NCBI GenBank assembly: GCA_032622095.1
Contig: CP136069.1
Coordinates: forward strand, 7,210,036 to 7,274,035
DNA from: Siphonodentalium dalli
Lineage: Eukaryota > Mollusca > Scaphopoda > Gadilida > Siphonodentaliidae
DNA length: 64,000 bases
Direction of reading: 5' to 3'
The first letter of the stretch is position 1. Each line of letters begins with the position of its first letter. The notes below the pieces were generated by a model. That model did not search any database. It was not told where the DNA came from and was given only the letters and a program-made list of their open reading frames with translations. Shown here one piece after another: positions 30,795-45,700 of the stretch. Both the position numbers and the translations under genes were made by a program.

Positions 30795-33700
30795 AGACAC
30801 TTTACGAGTAATGCGATAACTCAAACATTTTCTATCCGATCGAAACCAAAACTACAGATCGAGTTCGAATTTGGGTTTGATCCGAGATTTTGTTACAGAG
30901 TTATGGCCCTTTTTCAACTTAGAATTCACGCATTCTGCCATAACTCAAACATTTTTTATCTGATTGGAACCAAATTTGGTGTGTGAGTTTCACAGCCGAA
31001 AATACAGATCGAGTTCGAATATGGGTTTGATCCGATTTATTTTAAAGGAGTTATGACCCTTTTTTCGAAAATAAAATAAATTTTTTTTAAATCCGATGCT
31101 CTAACCAAAATAATTTTTTGTCCGATTGTGTTCATATTTGATATGTAGGTTTATGATGACACACCCCTCACCTGTATAGTTTTTAGGATTGATTGGTTGA
31201 TCAGTTTAGAAAATAATTAACCCTTTACACACATGCTATCCAATGCAATAAGTTGAACATATTTCTTCTGATCTGCCTCATATTTCTTACCTAGGTTTTT
31301 CTTAGCACGTTCTTCATCTGTATGGTTTTTGGTATTGTTTAATTAACCCTTTTCACTCTTATGTTTACTTAGAATTCACCCAAGCTGCTATGACTCAAAA
31401 CATTTTTCATCTGATCAACACAAAATTTGGTATATGAATTTATCACCCCTAAATACAGATCGAGTTCGAATATGGGTTTGATCCGATATATTTTAACAGA
31501 GTTATGACCCTTTATAATTCAAGTAATTACTGCTGGGAATTTGAAGAGAACATATATCCCACAGCAATGTGTGTTATTGAAATGAGTTAATTATCACTAT
31601 GACATTAGATACTACATGCTATAAAGCATGATAGTGGTACCACTGGCTGGCTGGACTTGTTATCATAATTATGTCAAACTGTGATTGATTACTCACTCTC
31701 TGGTGGAGTTCTGCTTTCTGTGCAATATGAAGTTAACCCCTTTGTTGAAACAGGTTTATTACATTAGCTATATGCACACACTATATGACACCTATTCTAA
31801 AATAATAAATTGGAATAGTCCATTGTTACTTTGTAGTGTTATTTTACAGACATTGTTCTTTACAAACACTGTTGTCTTATCTTAGACAAAAATTTATCCA
31901 CACATTCCTTAGTTCCATAACATGATGTCATTGAAAATGATTAACCCTCTCCACACATCATATGGTTTTGATGCTTTTCATTTAATCATTCTCCTATGTT
32001 ATGTCCAGGTTGATGGTGATCCACTTTTGATTTGCATGGATTTGGGATTAAAATTAAACCATTCCATAGACACATTATGCGATAGACAGATATAATATTA
32101 TCCCTTTCACTTTGAGCCAGGTTCAGTAAGGGTTTCAATACATCACCAATTGAATATTCATCATTAGAGGAAATGTCTTATTTTGAAATTCCCTCAATTG
32201 CATTTGGGCTCCAGGATAATATTAATGGTGCTGGTATTCTTGAGACTGACTTATTGTATGGGGTTCTAAATCCAATGACATGCTTTTCATAGACTATTTT
32301 GTGTTTATCAGTTCATTAGTTTGGGTAAGATTAACCCCATTCTATCCGATTTGATAACTCAAATATTTCCATTGATTATGTTTATAGTTCTTGGCATAGT
32401 TGACGATAACACACCCCTAACCTGCATAGTGAGGGTCATTTGGTTTATTTGCTTAAAAATATTAACATCCTCCACCAATCCTGTTGACACAATGTGATAA
32501 CTAAATATTTTTCACACGATCACTATATAAAGTGTGAATTGTTGAAACTTTTGCACTCATGAAAAGGTTGGTGTAAGGATTTATAAAATTTATAAAAATA
32601 GCTTATCGCTATCGCCAAGGTATGGGTTAAACATCTGCCGATCGTGATCGGCCTCTCGTTCAATCTTGAACTGAGTTGAGGAACATTTTGTGTGCCATTC
32701 TGATTGAGATATATTGCCATTTCGATAAGAATTTGTTCACACTCACTGAAGCATGTACATTTGAATCAATGAACACTCATATTGAGTCCATACCTCCATA
32801 AATCTTATATATATCACTTATATGAGTAGTGTTCAGATAAAAGCTGGATTAGAAAAGGGATAAAAAGAGACTCTCCTGTTTTATTAACAGAAATCTTCAA
32901 TTGAGACTGTCTGATACCATTTGTTCTATTTCAGTGTGTACAGGGTGATTTTTTTGGCAGTTTTATTTGACATGTTTGGTTTCAAAATAAATTGATTTTT
33001 ATTTTAATTATTTCTTTTTATTTCTATGTATTTAGGCCATAGTTTCGTTCATATCACTTTTCGAAATCCACGGCATGTCACTGATCCATGAATGTTTAAA
33101 CAAGATTATCACTAATCAGTGAACTTAAATCATAAAATATTTGTTACTTAGAAATGTTTATCAATGGGGCGCTTACAATACAGCTGCACGTTCGTGATTA
33201 TACGTATTGTATACTATAACATCACCCTTTATACGTGTGGCTTCACCAGAATGTGAAAATCAATTGACATTGACCACTAATCAGCCTTAAATCAGAGGGA
33301 ACATCAAAAGTTACCATCGGTACATTATGTGAATGTTAACGTCTGGGTAATTACCGTACCAGACAAGGAAATCCCTGTCATGGGGAAACCCTCGCAAATG
33401 CATGAATATTCGAAAAATAAAATAATTTGTTTTGGATTTTTTGGATTTTGAATGTGGTGTTTTACTAAATCCGGGAGAAATTTGAGGTTATCCGTATATG
33501 CGGAATTGCCATGGACAATCCTTGATACTTAACACCTCTGAATGAGACTGTCTGACACCATTTCTTCTGTTACAGTGTGTACAGTATGTGGATGAGAGCG
33601 TGTTGCCTGAATTGGTTCCGAGGCTGGTAGAACTTGTCAAGAGCAGTATCGGCATCGGCACAAAGGTCAGTCAGGGTCATGCCATTGAATGATAATAATT

Positions 33701-36700
33701 ACTTTAACCCTTTCAGTGCCAAGTCTGATTTTTGTATCAACCCATATTTCCTTGATCATTTTTCAAATTTATTGATTATAATAATGTGATACATTGATGG
33801 AAAGAGCTCTAAGAGCTCTAAGAGCTCTTTCCATCAATGTATCACATTATTATAATCAATAAATTTGAAAAATGATCAAGGAAATATGGGTTGATACAAA
33901 AATCGGACTTGGCACTGAAAGGGTTAAATCATATGAAACCCCTATTATATCATTAAAAAGGCCATTACATATTTCCTTATATCTCACTTGACCATTACCT
34001 GGCATCAAACCTGTGCCTGTTATGGCTAACTCAGATTGTGATGATGGAGTTTGTTACACGCAGCTATGTAAAGTAGCAGTCTTGAATCCATTGCATACAT
34101 TGTTTCTACATTGCATTGACATGATCCGTTGTCTGCATTAAAGATGCATAATCCGAATCAATGCTCACAAATTACTGTTTCTTTGGCTTCAGGGGTAAAA
34201 AATATTTGATTAGAGTTGAGGAACCCACCCATCAAAGCTCAGAGTGATCAGATATAAAAAAAATTAAATTGTTATTTCTCGAGATGTGCATTTGTTTGTG
34301 GCCTGGAAAAAAGTTATCAAACCGACTTTCTCAGACAAAATTGCAGATGAAGTTGGATAACTCTAAAATCTGGTGCTAATTTGATCACGGTTGGCTACCC
34401 TTCTTTTAAAGTCACATGTCCAAATGCATGGAATCCTCTGCCAATGAATGTAAATGAGTCACCAACGTTTGACGACTTCAAGAAGTCACTGAAAACTTAC
34501 ATGTACGCTCTGCGATTCAGAAAATGACTTTGATATTGTGAAAATTGCATGATTTTTGTATATTTTATTTCATTTTTGTGTTTATAAGTATTTATGATAT
34601 GTTAAGCACTTATTGGGGATGAGCGCTATACATATGTTATTATTATTATTATTCCAGGCTGGCTGTTCGAGTTTTGTTGTGTCACTTGTTCACCATTGTC
34701 CACGGGATCTAGTTCCATTTGCTGGTGAGTTGAATGATAAATAAATACCTTTCTTGTTAATAATTTGTAATTTTGCTACTTGTATTATTAATCCTTTCAT
34801 GACCGGAGCTTCCTGATTTTTTTTTTAAAATCTGTGCCAATGCATTCTCTTATATATGCGAGTCACCATAGGTCACCTCGCATATATAAGAGAATGCATT
34901 GGCCTAACAAATTTGATATTATTTTTTATAATTGTTAAAAAATGTAAGAAAAAATGAAAACAATGATAAAACGTTGTTAAAGAATGTAATAAGAAATAAT
35001 AATCAAAACTGATAAAATTGTTAAAAAATGTAAGAAAAAATGATAAATATTGATAAAGAATGTAAGAAAAAATGATAAAAAAAATGATAAAATTGTTAAA
35101 GAATATAAGAAAAAATGATAAAAATTGTAATAAAATGTAAGAATAAATTATAAAAAAAAAATGATAAAAATTGTTAAAGAATGTAAGAAAAAATTAATGT
35201 TGCGCCAGCGCAGCTCCCGCATCAAAGGGTAAATATGGATTTGGTCTAAGTCAATTCCAAACTCAGACTTTCTAGTACACCAAACCTGTGTTCTCAGGCA
35301 CCTCCCTCATCAACTGAAGTCAGTCTCATAAGAAAATATTATTAGCAATTCACCCAGAATTATCCAAGAGTTTATATTTAACTCAATCTCTCTTGTATCA
35401 ACATTAGAAATTCAGATAGGTTTATATTAACCCTTTACCCAACAGAACGGCCCTGTGCCAATGCATTCTCTTATATATGCGAGTCGACCATAGGTCGCCT
35501 CGCATATATAAGAGAATGCATTGGCTTAACACATTAAAAATTATAAAATTGTTAAAGAATGTAAGAAAAAATGGTAAAAAGTGTTAAAAAAGATTTTTTT
35601 TAGGCCAATGCATTCTCTTATATATGCGAGGCGACCTATGGTCGACTCGCATATATAAGAGAATGCATTGGCACAGGGCATAACTGTAACTATCACAATG
35701 TGGTCAAGGAGCCGGTTCCAATGATATCCATATTTGTATGGTTCTATTGAGACAGACCGAATATATTTTAGGCTGTTGAAGCTTTATTTGGCCGGTTTTG
35801 GCCGGTTTGTTGGGTAAAGGGTTAACCCTTGCATGGGGTTTGTGACAGGATCTGCGCTGGTGCAGCATTAAAGAGCAAGCTGCATGAGTTATGATATAAG
35901 TAATGCCCTAAATAATCAACTCCTTAACCACACATAATTATGTGATTAAGGAGTTGATTATTTAGGGCATTACCAAGCCTGCAAATAGTGTGTCTGTCAT
36001 TTGCAGAATGAGGTCCCCAGAGGGTGAATTTAATGATGCTATCCCACACAGCGGGCTAGATTCACCAAGTTCACCCTCTGGAGACCTCATTCTGCTTTGG
36101 CCTCATCTTCTGGGAAGTATCTATAATATCAAATTAACATTGTTTTTAGTTACATTTCCCTTCTAGGAAGTTTCTATATCCCCTGATTTGCAGAAGATAA
36201 AATTCATAATCGAGGCGCCCAATGGGTGAACATCACCAACTTCAACTGAGGAACTTCAATCTGATCTTAGGTCTGCCATAGCAGTTGAGGGCTTTAGCAG
36301 AATAAGGTCCACAGAGGGTGAATATAGTGATGCTAGCCCGCTATGCAGGATAGCGTCACTAAATTCACCCTCTGGGGACCTCATTCTGCAAATGACAGAC
36401 ATGCTATTTGCAGGCTTGGGCATTACTGTATATAATTAGTGATAATATAATTTATTTGTAAATGTTTGAGTAGGTAGATGGTGAGATTTAATTAGAAATT
36501 GATACTTAACCTTCATATTGTCTAGACAATGCCTTCAAATTATTTACACTAACTTCTTCAATCACATTACTTTTTAATGATTACAGGAAAATTGATGGGC
36601 GTGTTCTTGAATGGCCTGAAGGATAGAAATATGTCAGTGAGGAAGTCTTATGCTTCATGTCTCGGCCACCTGTGTAAGGTAAGGGACATCACTCTATTAG

Positions 36701-39700
36701 GCCAAAAAAAAAAGGGTTTTGATTCTCGGGCATAGCCGTGTCTGGAAAAAAGGCCCGCGTTGAAGCATTTTATTACGATTTTCAAATTTGACCATGCTGT
36801 CAAATGATAACACGAAAATAGGAAACTAGAAAACAGAAATTAGTTATGTTTCAAACACCGAATATGATAGACATACAATGGTGTATGTGTTGGTATTCAA
36901 AAACAGACACTAGGCAATGATAACTACCAGGTATATTGTCACCACAAGGTGCCCAAACCCCAAGTTTATTGAGTCAAATGTGTTCAAATATTTCGGTATT
37001 TTATCAATTCGAAAAGGTAAACGGGAAACAATTCTGAGATTTACCATTTCGGGAACGCAAACCAGAAAGAAATATGAGCGCACCAACCATGGCCGCGATG
37101 AGGAAGGATTGTCACTGGAATGATTGCTCGTTTATTATGTTTTGCACAATTTGTAAATAGCTGCTAGACGATGGACAATTTCTTAATGTGCCGAATAGTT
37201 TTACCATGAGCATGGAACTTCATTCTAGTGTCTTGAACTCTGCCGACAGTAATTCGTGACATTTCAGCCGGCTTCATTTGCCGCCAATGCACGGAGTTAG
37301 GGAAGGCCGCAGCCATGTTGGATTTTTAAAATAATTTTTGTGTGTTTATTTTAAAATATTTTATTTCGGACTAGTTTTAGTCAATGTCAATTTTATTGTG
37401 CTGGTGCAGTTGAAGAGTGTGAAATGTGTTATATTCATCATTCTGCCACTGTGGACTTTTAATGGGAGCCTGGATCTTCGTTGTGTACATGCGTTACACC
37501 AACTCTATCATGGTGGATTTTACAGAGTTTAGCAGTGTACCGATCTGAATATGCGCTGCACCTTGCTTTGGATACAGAGTTTCGCAGTGCTCCGGTCTGA
37601 ATATGTGTTTATGCATTGGCCTAAAAAAAGCATGGACTTTTATGTATAACAGAGTTTCGCGGTTCACTGAACTGAATATGAGTTTATCTCATTGCCTGGT
37701 GTACAGAGTTTCGCGGTTCACTGATCTGAATATTCGTCGATACATTCACTTTACCATGGAAGAGCTTGCCCAGGTGTACAGAGTTTCGCGGGTGAATTGT
37801 TCTCTGAAAGACTCGGTGCCTTGTATGATGACAGTTCACGTTTCATACCCTCCATAAACAATTCTTTCGGAACTTTCGGACTCACATTCTGCGCTATTGT
37901 ACCAGCTCTAAAAATTTGTGCAGGACTACATGTTTTAAGGAACTATCTTTGTTTTATATTGATATTTATAGTCTTTTTACATGTATTACCCCATATGGGG
38001 GTGCGCCGTAAAATCATCGGCGGAATCTAAATAAACCATACCATATGGTGCGTATTGGCGATGTGTATGCGGGTTTAATCATCGATCTACACAATATACG
38101 TCAATGGTTTAATATTTGAAGTTGTTATGGCTGGCATGTATTGAGGTACATAATACTTATTCAGATACGGCAGAATAAGTCATTCTAGACTTTCTATGAA
38201 GATCACTATATATATCTTTTCGTTTCGATTGTATTCAATTTCCGTATTTTTATTTGAGTAATTGAACCGGATATTTAGCTCTGTTTGTTGTTATTAAACA
38301 TGCTTGTTACGAAACAATATTAGAAACGCAAATATTATCTTCCCATTAAATGTGACAACAGGTGATAAAACGTTAGTAGACTGGTCCATCTACAACGTTG
38401 AGAACGATCTTATTATGGTCATTCTTTATAGTGGAATACATTAGTTTATAAATTATATCAAAACAATGTTCTCCTTACATTTTCTTAACCTGGGAAAGTA
38501 TAACACATGCTTTAAACTATGGGCATTATCCCCATATAAACGAAAATAAAAATAAAACCCTCGCTCCCTCATCGATTCTCAAAAGAAATTGCCCGGGAAT
38601 CAAAACACTTTTTTTTTTTGGCCTTATTAAATATTTCAGTGAGGCAGTCTTATGCTTAATGTCTCAGTCATCTGTGTAAGGTAAGGGACATCACTCTAAT
38701 ATTAAAATACTAACTGAAACAGACTCCCTCGGGAGCCTTTATTCAGTGGTGTAGGGGGCCTGCTTTGTATATATTTTGATCTTTTAAAACATTTTTAGCT
38801 CAACTTTACTTGTAAAGTTTGAGCTTTTGCCATGGCTTGTCCGTGTGTGTGTGGAGACATCCGTCAACAATTTCCATTAGCACGGGCTACAGGTCATACC
38901 GATGGTCAGATCATTATGAAATTTGTCATGGCTTTTGACATTGACATGTAGATGGGAACGAGTCATTTTTGGGAAATTCGGCCAAAAAACATGGCTGCCG
39001 GTGGCCATTTTGGATTTCAAAAGGCAATCCATTAGCATGAGCTACAGGCCATACTGTTTGTCTGATCATCATGAAATTTGTCATGGACGTTAACATTGAC
39101 ATGTAGATGGGAACGAGTCATTTTGGGGTCATTTGGCCAAAAAACATGGCCGCTGGCAGCCATCTTGGATTTTACTCTTTGCATGACACAGGCTACAGGC
39201 TGCATGTCGTACGTTTGGTCGGATCATCATGAAATTTGTCATGGCTGTTGACATTGCCATGTAGATGGGAACGAGTCTTTTGGGGTCATTCGGCCAAAAA
39301 ACATGGCCACTATCAGCCATTTTGGATTTCAAATGGCAATCCATTAGCATGGGCTTACAGGCCATACTGTTTGTCTGATCATTATGAAATTTGTCATGGA
39401 TGTTAATATTTACACGTAGATGGGAACGAGCCATTTTGGGGTCATTTGGCCAAAAAACATGGCTGCTGGCAGCCATCTTGGATTTTACTCTTTGCATGAC
39501 TAAATCCTTTGGCATGGGTTACAGGTCGTACCTTTGGTCGGATCACGTTATGAAATTTGTCATGGCTGTTGACATTGACATGTAGATAGGAACGAGTCAT
39601 TTTGGGGGCCATTCGGCAAAAAAACATGGCCGTCAGAGTCATTTTGGATTTAAAAATTTAATCCAGTAGCTTGGAATATAGGCCGAAGAGTTTGTCTGAT

Positions 39701-42700
39701 CATCATGAAATTTGTTGTGGATGTTAATATTTACATGTAGATGGGAACGAGTCATTTTGGGGTCATTCGGCCATAAAACATGGCTGCAGTCATGACTAAA
39801 TCCTTTGGCATGGGCTAGAGGTCGTACCTTTGGTTTGGTCATCATTAAATTTGTCATGGATGTTGACATTGACATGTAGATGGGAACGGGTCATTTTGGG
39901 GTCATTCGGCAGAAAAAGATGGCTGCCAGCAGACATCTTGGATTTCAAAATTCAATCCATTAGCATGGGGTACAGGCCAGAGTGTTTGTCTGATCTTCAT
40001 GAAATTTGTCGTGCATGTTAATATTGACATGTAGATGGAGTAATTTTGGGGTCATTCTGCCATAAAACATGGCCGCCGGCAGCCATCTTGGATTTTACTC
40101 TTAGCATGACAAAATCCTTTGGCACGGGCTACAATTGGTATCTTTATTTTTTTCAATAAATAAGTTTTTAATCAAAATTTTGAAAAACTAATGACACTGC
40201 AAATCTTTTCCTTCTTTTCAGATTGCGAAAGACAGCAGTGTTGAGAAAATGCTCACCAAAATGAAGTCTTCATATTTTGAAAAAGAAGGTATGCAATCTC
40301 ACTGTACTTTGTTGTCCTCCAATATTTTCATTGTTTGGAGAGACTATAAAATTCAAATTCATGCATTTGTCCGTCCCGATTATGAGTACCTTAACAGTGT
40401 TGTGAACTTATTAGGACATTGTGCAATCTATATTATGTTGTCAGGAACATTTAATCCTTTCATGACAGGAGCTGCGCTGGTGCAGCATTCAAGATGCTGT
40501 GCCAGTGCATTTTCTTATATACGAGCCTCCATAGGGTGCCAACAGTCGACTCACAGGAGATCTAATAGGAGTTGAGCTGATTGGTGGATTCATGCTTGAC
40601 CTTGATCCAAGCCTGCAAATAGCATGTCTGTCATTTGCAGAATGAGGTCCCCAGAGGGTGAATTTATTGATGCTATCCTGCATAGCAGGCTAGCATCACT
40701 AAATTCACCCTCTGTGGACCTCATTCTGTTAAGGCCCTCAACTGCTATGGCAGACCTAAGATCAGATTGAAGTTCCCCAGTTGAAGTTGGTGATGTTCAC
40801 CCATTGGGCACCTCAATTATGAATTTTATCTTCTGGAAATTAGGTGATATAGAAACTTCTTAGAAGGGAAATATAACTAAAAACAATGTTAATTTAATAC
40901 TATAGATACTTCTAAGCAGAATGAGGTCTCCAGAGGGTGAATTTGGTGATGATAGCCCACTGTGAGGGATAGCATCACTAAATTCACCCTCTAGGGACCT
41001 CATTCTGCAAATGACAGACACGCTATTTGCAGGCTTGGTCACAGTTCACCACTAAAAACGATGTTAATTTGATACTATAGATACTTCCCAGAAGATGAGG
41101 CCTAAACAGAATGAGGTCTCCAGAGATCCTGTGCCAGTGCATTCTCTTGTATATGAGAATATATAAGAAAATCAGATTATCACCAAACTTCAAATGGATG
41201 AGGCAGTTCACCAGTCGTGTGGGCTGACTCATGTGAGACTGGTACTTCAATATCCTCTTTTATTTTGTAGATGAGGCAGTTCACCAGTCATGTGGGCTGA
41301 CTCATGCTAGACTGGTACTTCACTATCCTCTTTTATTTTGTAGATGAGGCAGTTCACCAGTCGTGTGGGCTAACCCTACAAGCTATGTGCATACACAGTT
41401 CAGATGCTCTGAAGAGGCACGCTGCCCTTGTGATGCCTCTTACATTCTTCGCCATGCATGAAAAGAAAGGTCAGTATATTTTTATTACCATCTCATCATC
41501 TATTCTAAATCTATCGAAAACCCACAGAGGTGATAGGAAGACAGTCAAGACTGTATAGTGACCCTCAACCCTCTCATGACGAGATTTTACGAGATTATTA
41601 AGCTGGGTACAGATTCAGTCCATAAACCTGAAAAAGCTCTATAAGCGTCAGGGAGATTTCACACAAAAATTAGCGATCCAATGGTTGTGACATTTACTCG
41701 ACTTTTCACGAAATAAATCTCCTATATATTTTGAAGACCTCTGTCTGTCTGTCTGTATGTATGTCATTAATACAAATCTACGATTCTCGACCGATCGGGA
41801 CGAAACTTGGTAGGTGTGTGTAGTGTGACCAGGCGGTCGTCAACGTCGTATTGGCGAGCCCGTGCGACGCCCGTGCAGCGGATGCGCAGACGAGATCTCG
41901 GAAACGGGTGGAGCTATCGACTTGAAATTTGGTACATGTGTGTAGTTTGACCAGGCGGTCGTCGTTGTCGTATTGGCGAGCCCGTGCAGCGCTTGCGCAG
42001 ACGAGATCTCGGAAACGGGTGGAGCTATCAACTTGAAATTTGCTATGTGAATGTATGTTGCCCCGGATACAAATTTTATCGGGTCGCGAGCCCGTGCGAC
42101 GCAAGCTTCGCGCATGCGCAGACCAGATCTCGGAAACGGGTGGAGCTATCGACTTGAAATTTGGTGTGTGAATGTATCTTGCCCAGGATACGAATTTTAT
42201 CGGGTCGCCGAGCCCGTGCGATGCAAGCTTCGCGCAGACCAGATCTCGGAAACGGGTGGAGCTATCGACTTGAAATTTGGTTTTTGAATAGTCCGGACAA
42301 CGTCGGGCTCATTGGCTAGTTATTATATATTTTGGAACTTCTGTCTGTCTGTATGTGTGTTATAGAATCAAAAACAGCTCGACCGATCCGACTCAAATTT
42401 GGTATGTAGGCCTACTTCGATCCCTGGAACAATATGGGTGGGTCAAATTTCACGTGCGACCGTGTCCTTGACCTTGCTCATATAGCTGAAATTTCTGGAC
42501 CTCGACCGATCCAACTCAAATTTGGTATGTAGGCCTACTTTGATTCCTGGATCAATATGGCGGGTCCAATTTCATGTGTGACCGTGTCCTTGACATTGAC
42601 TTCGCTCATATACTTTCATATAGGCATGTTATTTTGTCCAGACTCTGTATATTCTGCCCAGACGGAGGCGATCACAAAGAAATCCCTAAATAGCCCGGAC

Positions 42701-45700
42701 GAAGTCAGGCACATCAGCTAGTATATAATACATACAGTGATGCTCTAATTAATCGACTCCTTAATCACATCAGAATTATGGGTAACTTTTCAGGATTTAG
42801 TCAGAAATATGGCTTGTTGCCATTCATCGGAAAGCTCTCGTCGAGAGCTTTCCGATGAATGGCAAGAAGCCATATTTCCGACTAAATCCGGAAAAGTTAC
42901 CCATAATTCTGCTGTGGTTAAGGAGTCGATTAATTAGAGCATCACTGTACTACCTATTTTATCTTGGACAGTTTCAAATAGTATAAAGCTTAATGTTACT
43001 ACCAACCATTCTGTTTATATTTACAGAGAATGAAAATGAAGACAAAATGACTGTGTGGGAGGAGGTATGGACGGACATTACCCCAGGTAAGCCTCGGAAT
43101 CAGCCCACCTATTCATATTTAACCCTTTACGCAACAGAACGGCCCTGTGCCAATGCATTCTCTTATATATGCGAGTCGACCATAGGTCGCCTCGCATATA
43201 TAAGAGAATGCATTGGCTTAACACATATTAAAAATGATAAAATTGTCAAAGAATGTAGAAAAATATTATAAAAATTGTTAAAAAATGTAAGAACAAATTA
43301 TAAAATTGTTAAAGAATGTAAGAAAAAATGGTAAAAAGTGTTAAAAAAAGAATGTTTTTAGGCCAATGCATTCTCTTATATATGCGAGGCGACCTATGTT
43401 CGACTCGCATATATAAGAAAATGCATTGGCACAGGGCATAACTGTAACCATCACAATGTGGTCAATGAACCGGTTCCAATGATATCCATATTTGTATGGT
43501 GTTATTGAGACAGACCGAAGATATTTTAGGCTGTTGAAGCTTTATTTGGGCGTTTTTGGCCGTTTTGTTGGGTAAAGGGTTAATCATTTCATTACTAAAT
43601 TCATCAATTCATTTGTAAAAGTATGCATTGGATTGGTCTATTATTCATTTGGAAAACAGATGAAAAGATAATAAAGTGCATAATGATTGATAATAAATGT
43701 TTCTTACAATTTTTAAGACATAAAATAAAAAACATCCATTACCCTGCAGGGAGCCCCACACATATATAGAAGAATATAGAAGAGTGTCGTCTGCTCATGT
43801 TTGTCTGGGGCTCTGTATGGGTGAAATTATAAAATTGTTAAAGAATACAAGAACAAATTATTAAAATTGTAAAAAATTGTTAGGCCAATGCATTTTCTTA
43901 TATATGCGAGGCGACCTATGGTTGACTCGCATATATAAGAGAATCAGGGTTCGCGTTGCCACTTGCCAATTGCAAAAATAATTCACATTTGGCAAAAAAT
44001 ATTTTCATTTGGCAAAAGTTTTGGCAAGTTACTTTTTAATTCTTCAATTTTAGTGTGGTGATGGTATTTACATAGCTAATCCTATTGTGATGCGCCCATC
44101 TGATGAAGCAACCCTTCTATATATCATGTTATTGTTCGGTGATTTATTTATTGTTGTATGATAAACCGCAGTAGAGATGCGAGTATACTTATTAACCAAC
44201 TGCTTTCCTGTCGATAGCAAAAGTCGTTCAAACCATGAGTGTCGAACTATAAGACACAGAAAATGATAGTATCAGGGATAGCATTTGGCAATTTTTTAAA
44301 TAATTTGGCAAAAATAAATATAATTTGGCAAATTATTTGGCAAAAGTAAATTTCAGTCCAGCGCAGACCCTGAAGAGAATGCATTGGCACAGGGTAAACA
44401 AATCCCGATCAGATCTGTTCAGTTTTGAAAATGACAATCTGTGAGATTTTTGTTTTGCGGGAGGGACCACCTCCAATTTGCGACCGCATTTCCTGTTCAG
44501 CGACTAGTTTATTCTATATATCACCTTCAATGGGCGCTCACCTGTTAAACGTGACCCGACCACCTAATTTTTTGTTTAAAACACAAATTCCACCTGTTTT
44601 GAGAGACCACCATCATTTATTAAAGAAAAATAAGTAGACACTTTGTTTAAACTACTAGTAAGTTAAAATACTCAAAATTCCACTGGATAGGCCGGATTTG
44701 CGTGAAACCAAAAGTACAAAATCAGAATAAACTATCAAATTGACTCTTAAGGTTTAACCCCCAAAGGAAATGGACACATTCCACCATTTATTAAAAAAAT
44801 TTAAGAACCAGAAAACTCTGTTTAAAATAAGTAAAAATGAACCAGAGTTACACAGGTTACAACCGGACGTATGTGAAACCGAAAGTACAAAATGGACCCG
44901 TCTTACAGTTTTACCCGCAAACAAAATTGACTCATTCCGTTTGCATGCTTTGTGACTTACGGTTATTTAACACCTGTGTTATTATGTGTCAGTCTGGGGG
45001 CCATTAACAAATAGGTCTGTATTTAAATAAAGTAGATGCATGATTGTTTTGACAAACGATTTAACTGTATCAGAACAATTAATTAATATATTGAGGGATG
45101 CCCAAACTGTGAAAAAGGGATTAGTGGCTGATGCGTGTACTAGTGGCTGATGCGTGTATTAGTGGCTGATGCGTGTACTAGTGGCTGATGCGTGTATTAG
45201 TGGCTGATGCGTGTATTAGTGGTTGATGCGTGTATTAGTGGCTGATGCGTGTACTAGTGGCTGATGCGTGTATTAGTGGTTGATGCGTGTATTAGTGGCT
45301 GATGCGTGTATTAGTGGCTGATGCGTGTATTAGTGGCTGATGCGTGTATTAGTGGCTGATGCGTGTATTAGTGGCTGATGCGTGTATTAGTGGCTGATGC
45401 GTGTATTAGTGGCTGATGCGTGTATTAGTGGCTGATGCGTGTATTAGTGGCTGATGCGTGTATTAGTGGCTGATGCGTGTACTAGTGGCTGATGCGTGTA
45501 CTAGTGGCTGATGCGTGTACTAGTTTTATCTTTTGACATGTGTGTCCCTACTAATCAGGTCAGGCACATCCTGAATTCCACTATTATAATGATATTCCAC
45601 TATTATAGTGATATTCCACTATTATAGCGATATTCCACTATTATAGTGATATTCCACTATTATAGTGATATTCCACTATTATAGTGATATTCCACTATTA

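Noticed and set aside
39129-40021. Several 63-128-codon frames on both strands in the N-family block
   Set aside because: They repeat with the tandem unit and have no recognisable domain.
41778-42287. Frames of 78-108 codons with repeated [12 protein letters not shown] or [10 protein letters not shown] motifs
   Set aside because: Produced by the 120-bp tandem unit; both strands are open, as expected for a repeat without stops.
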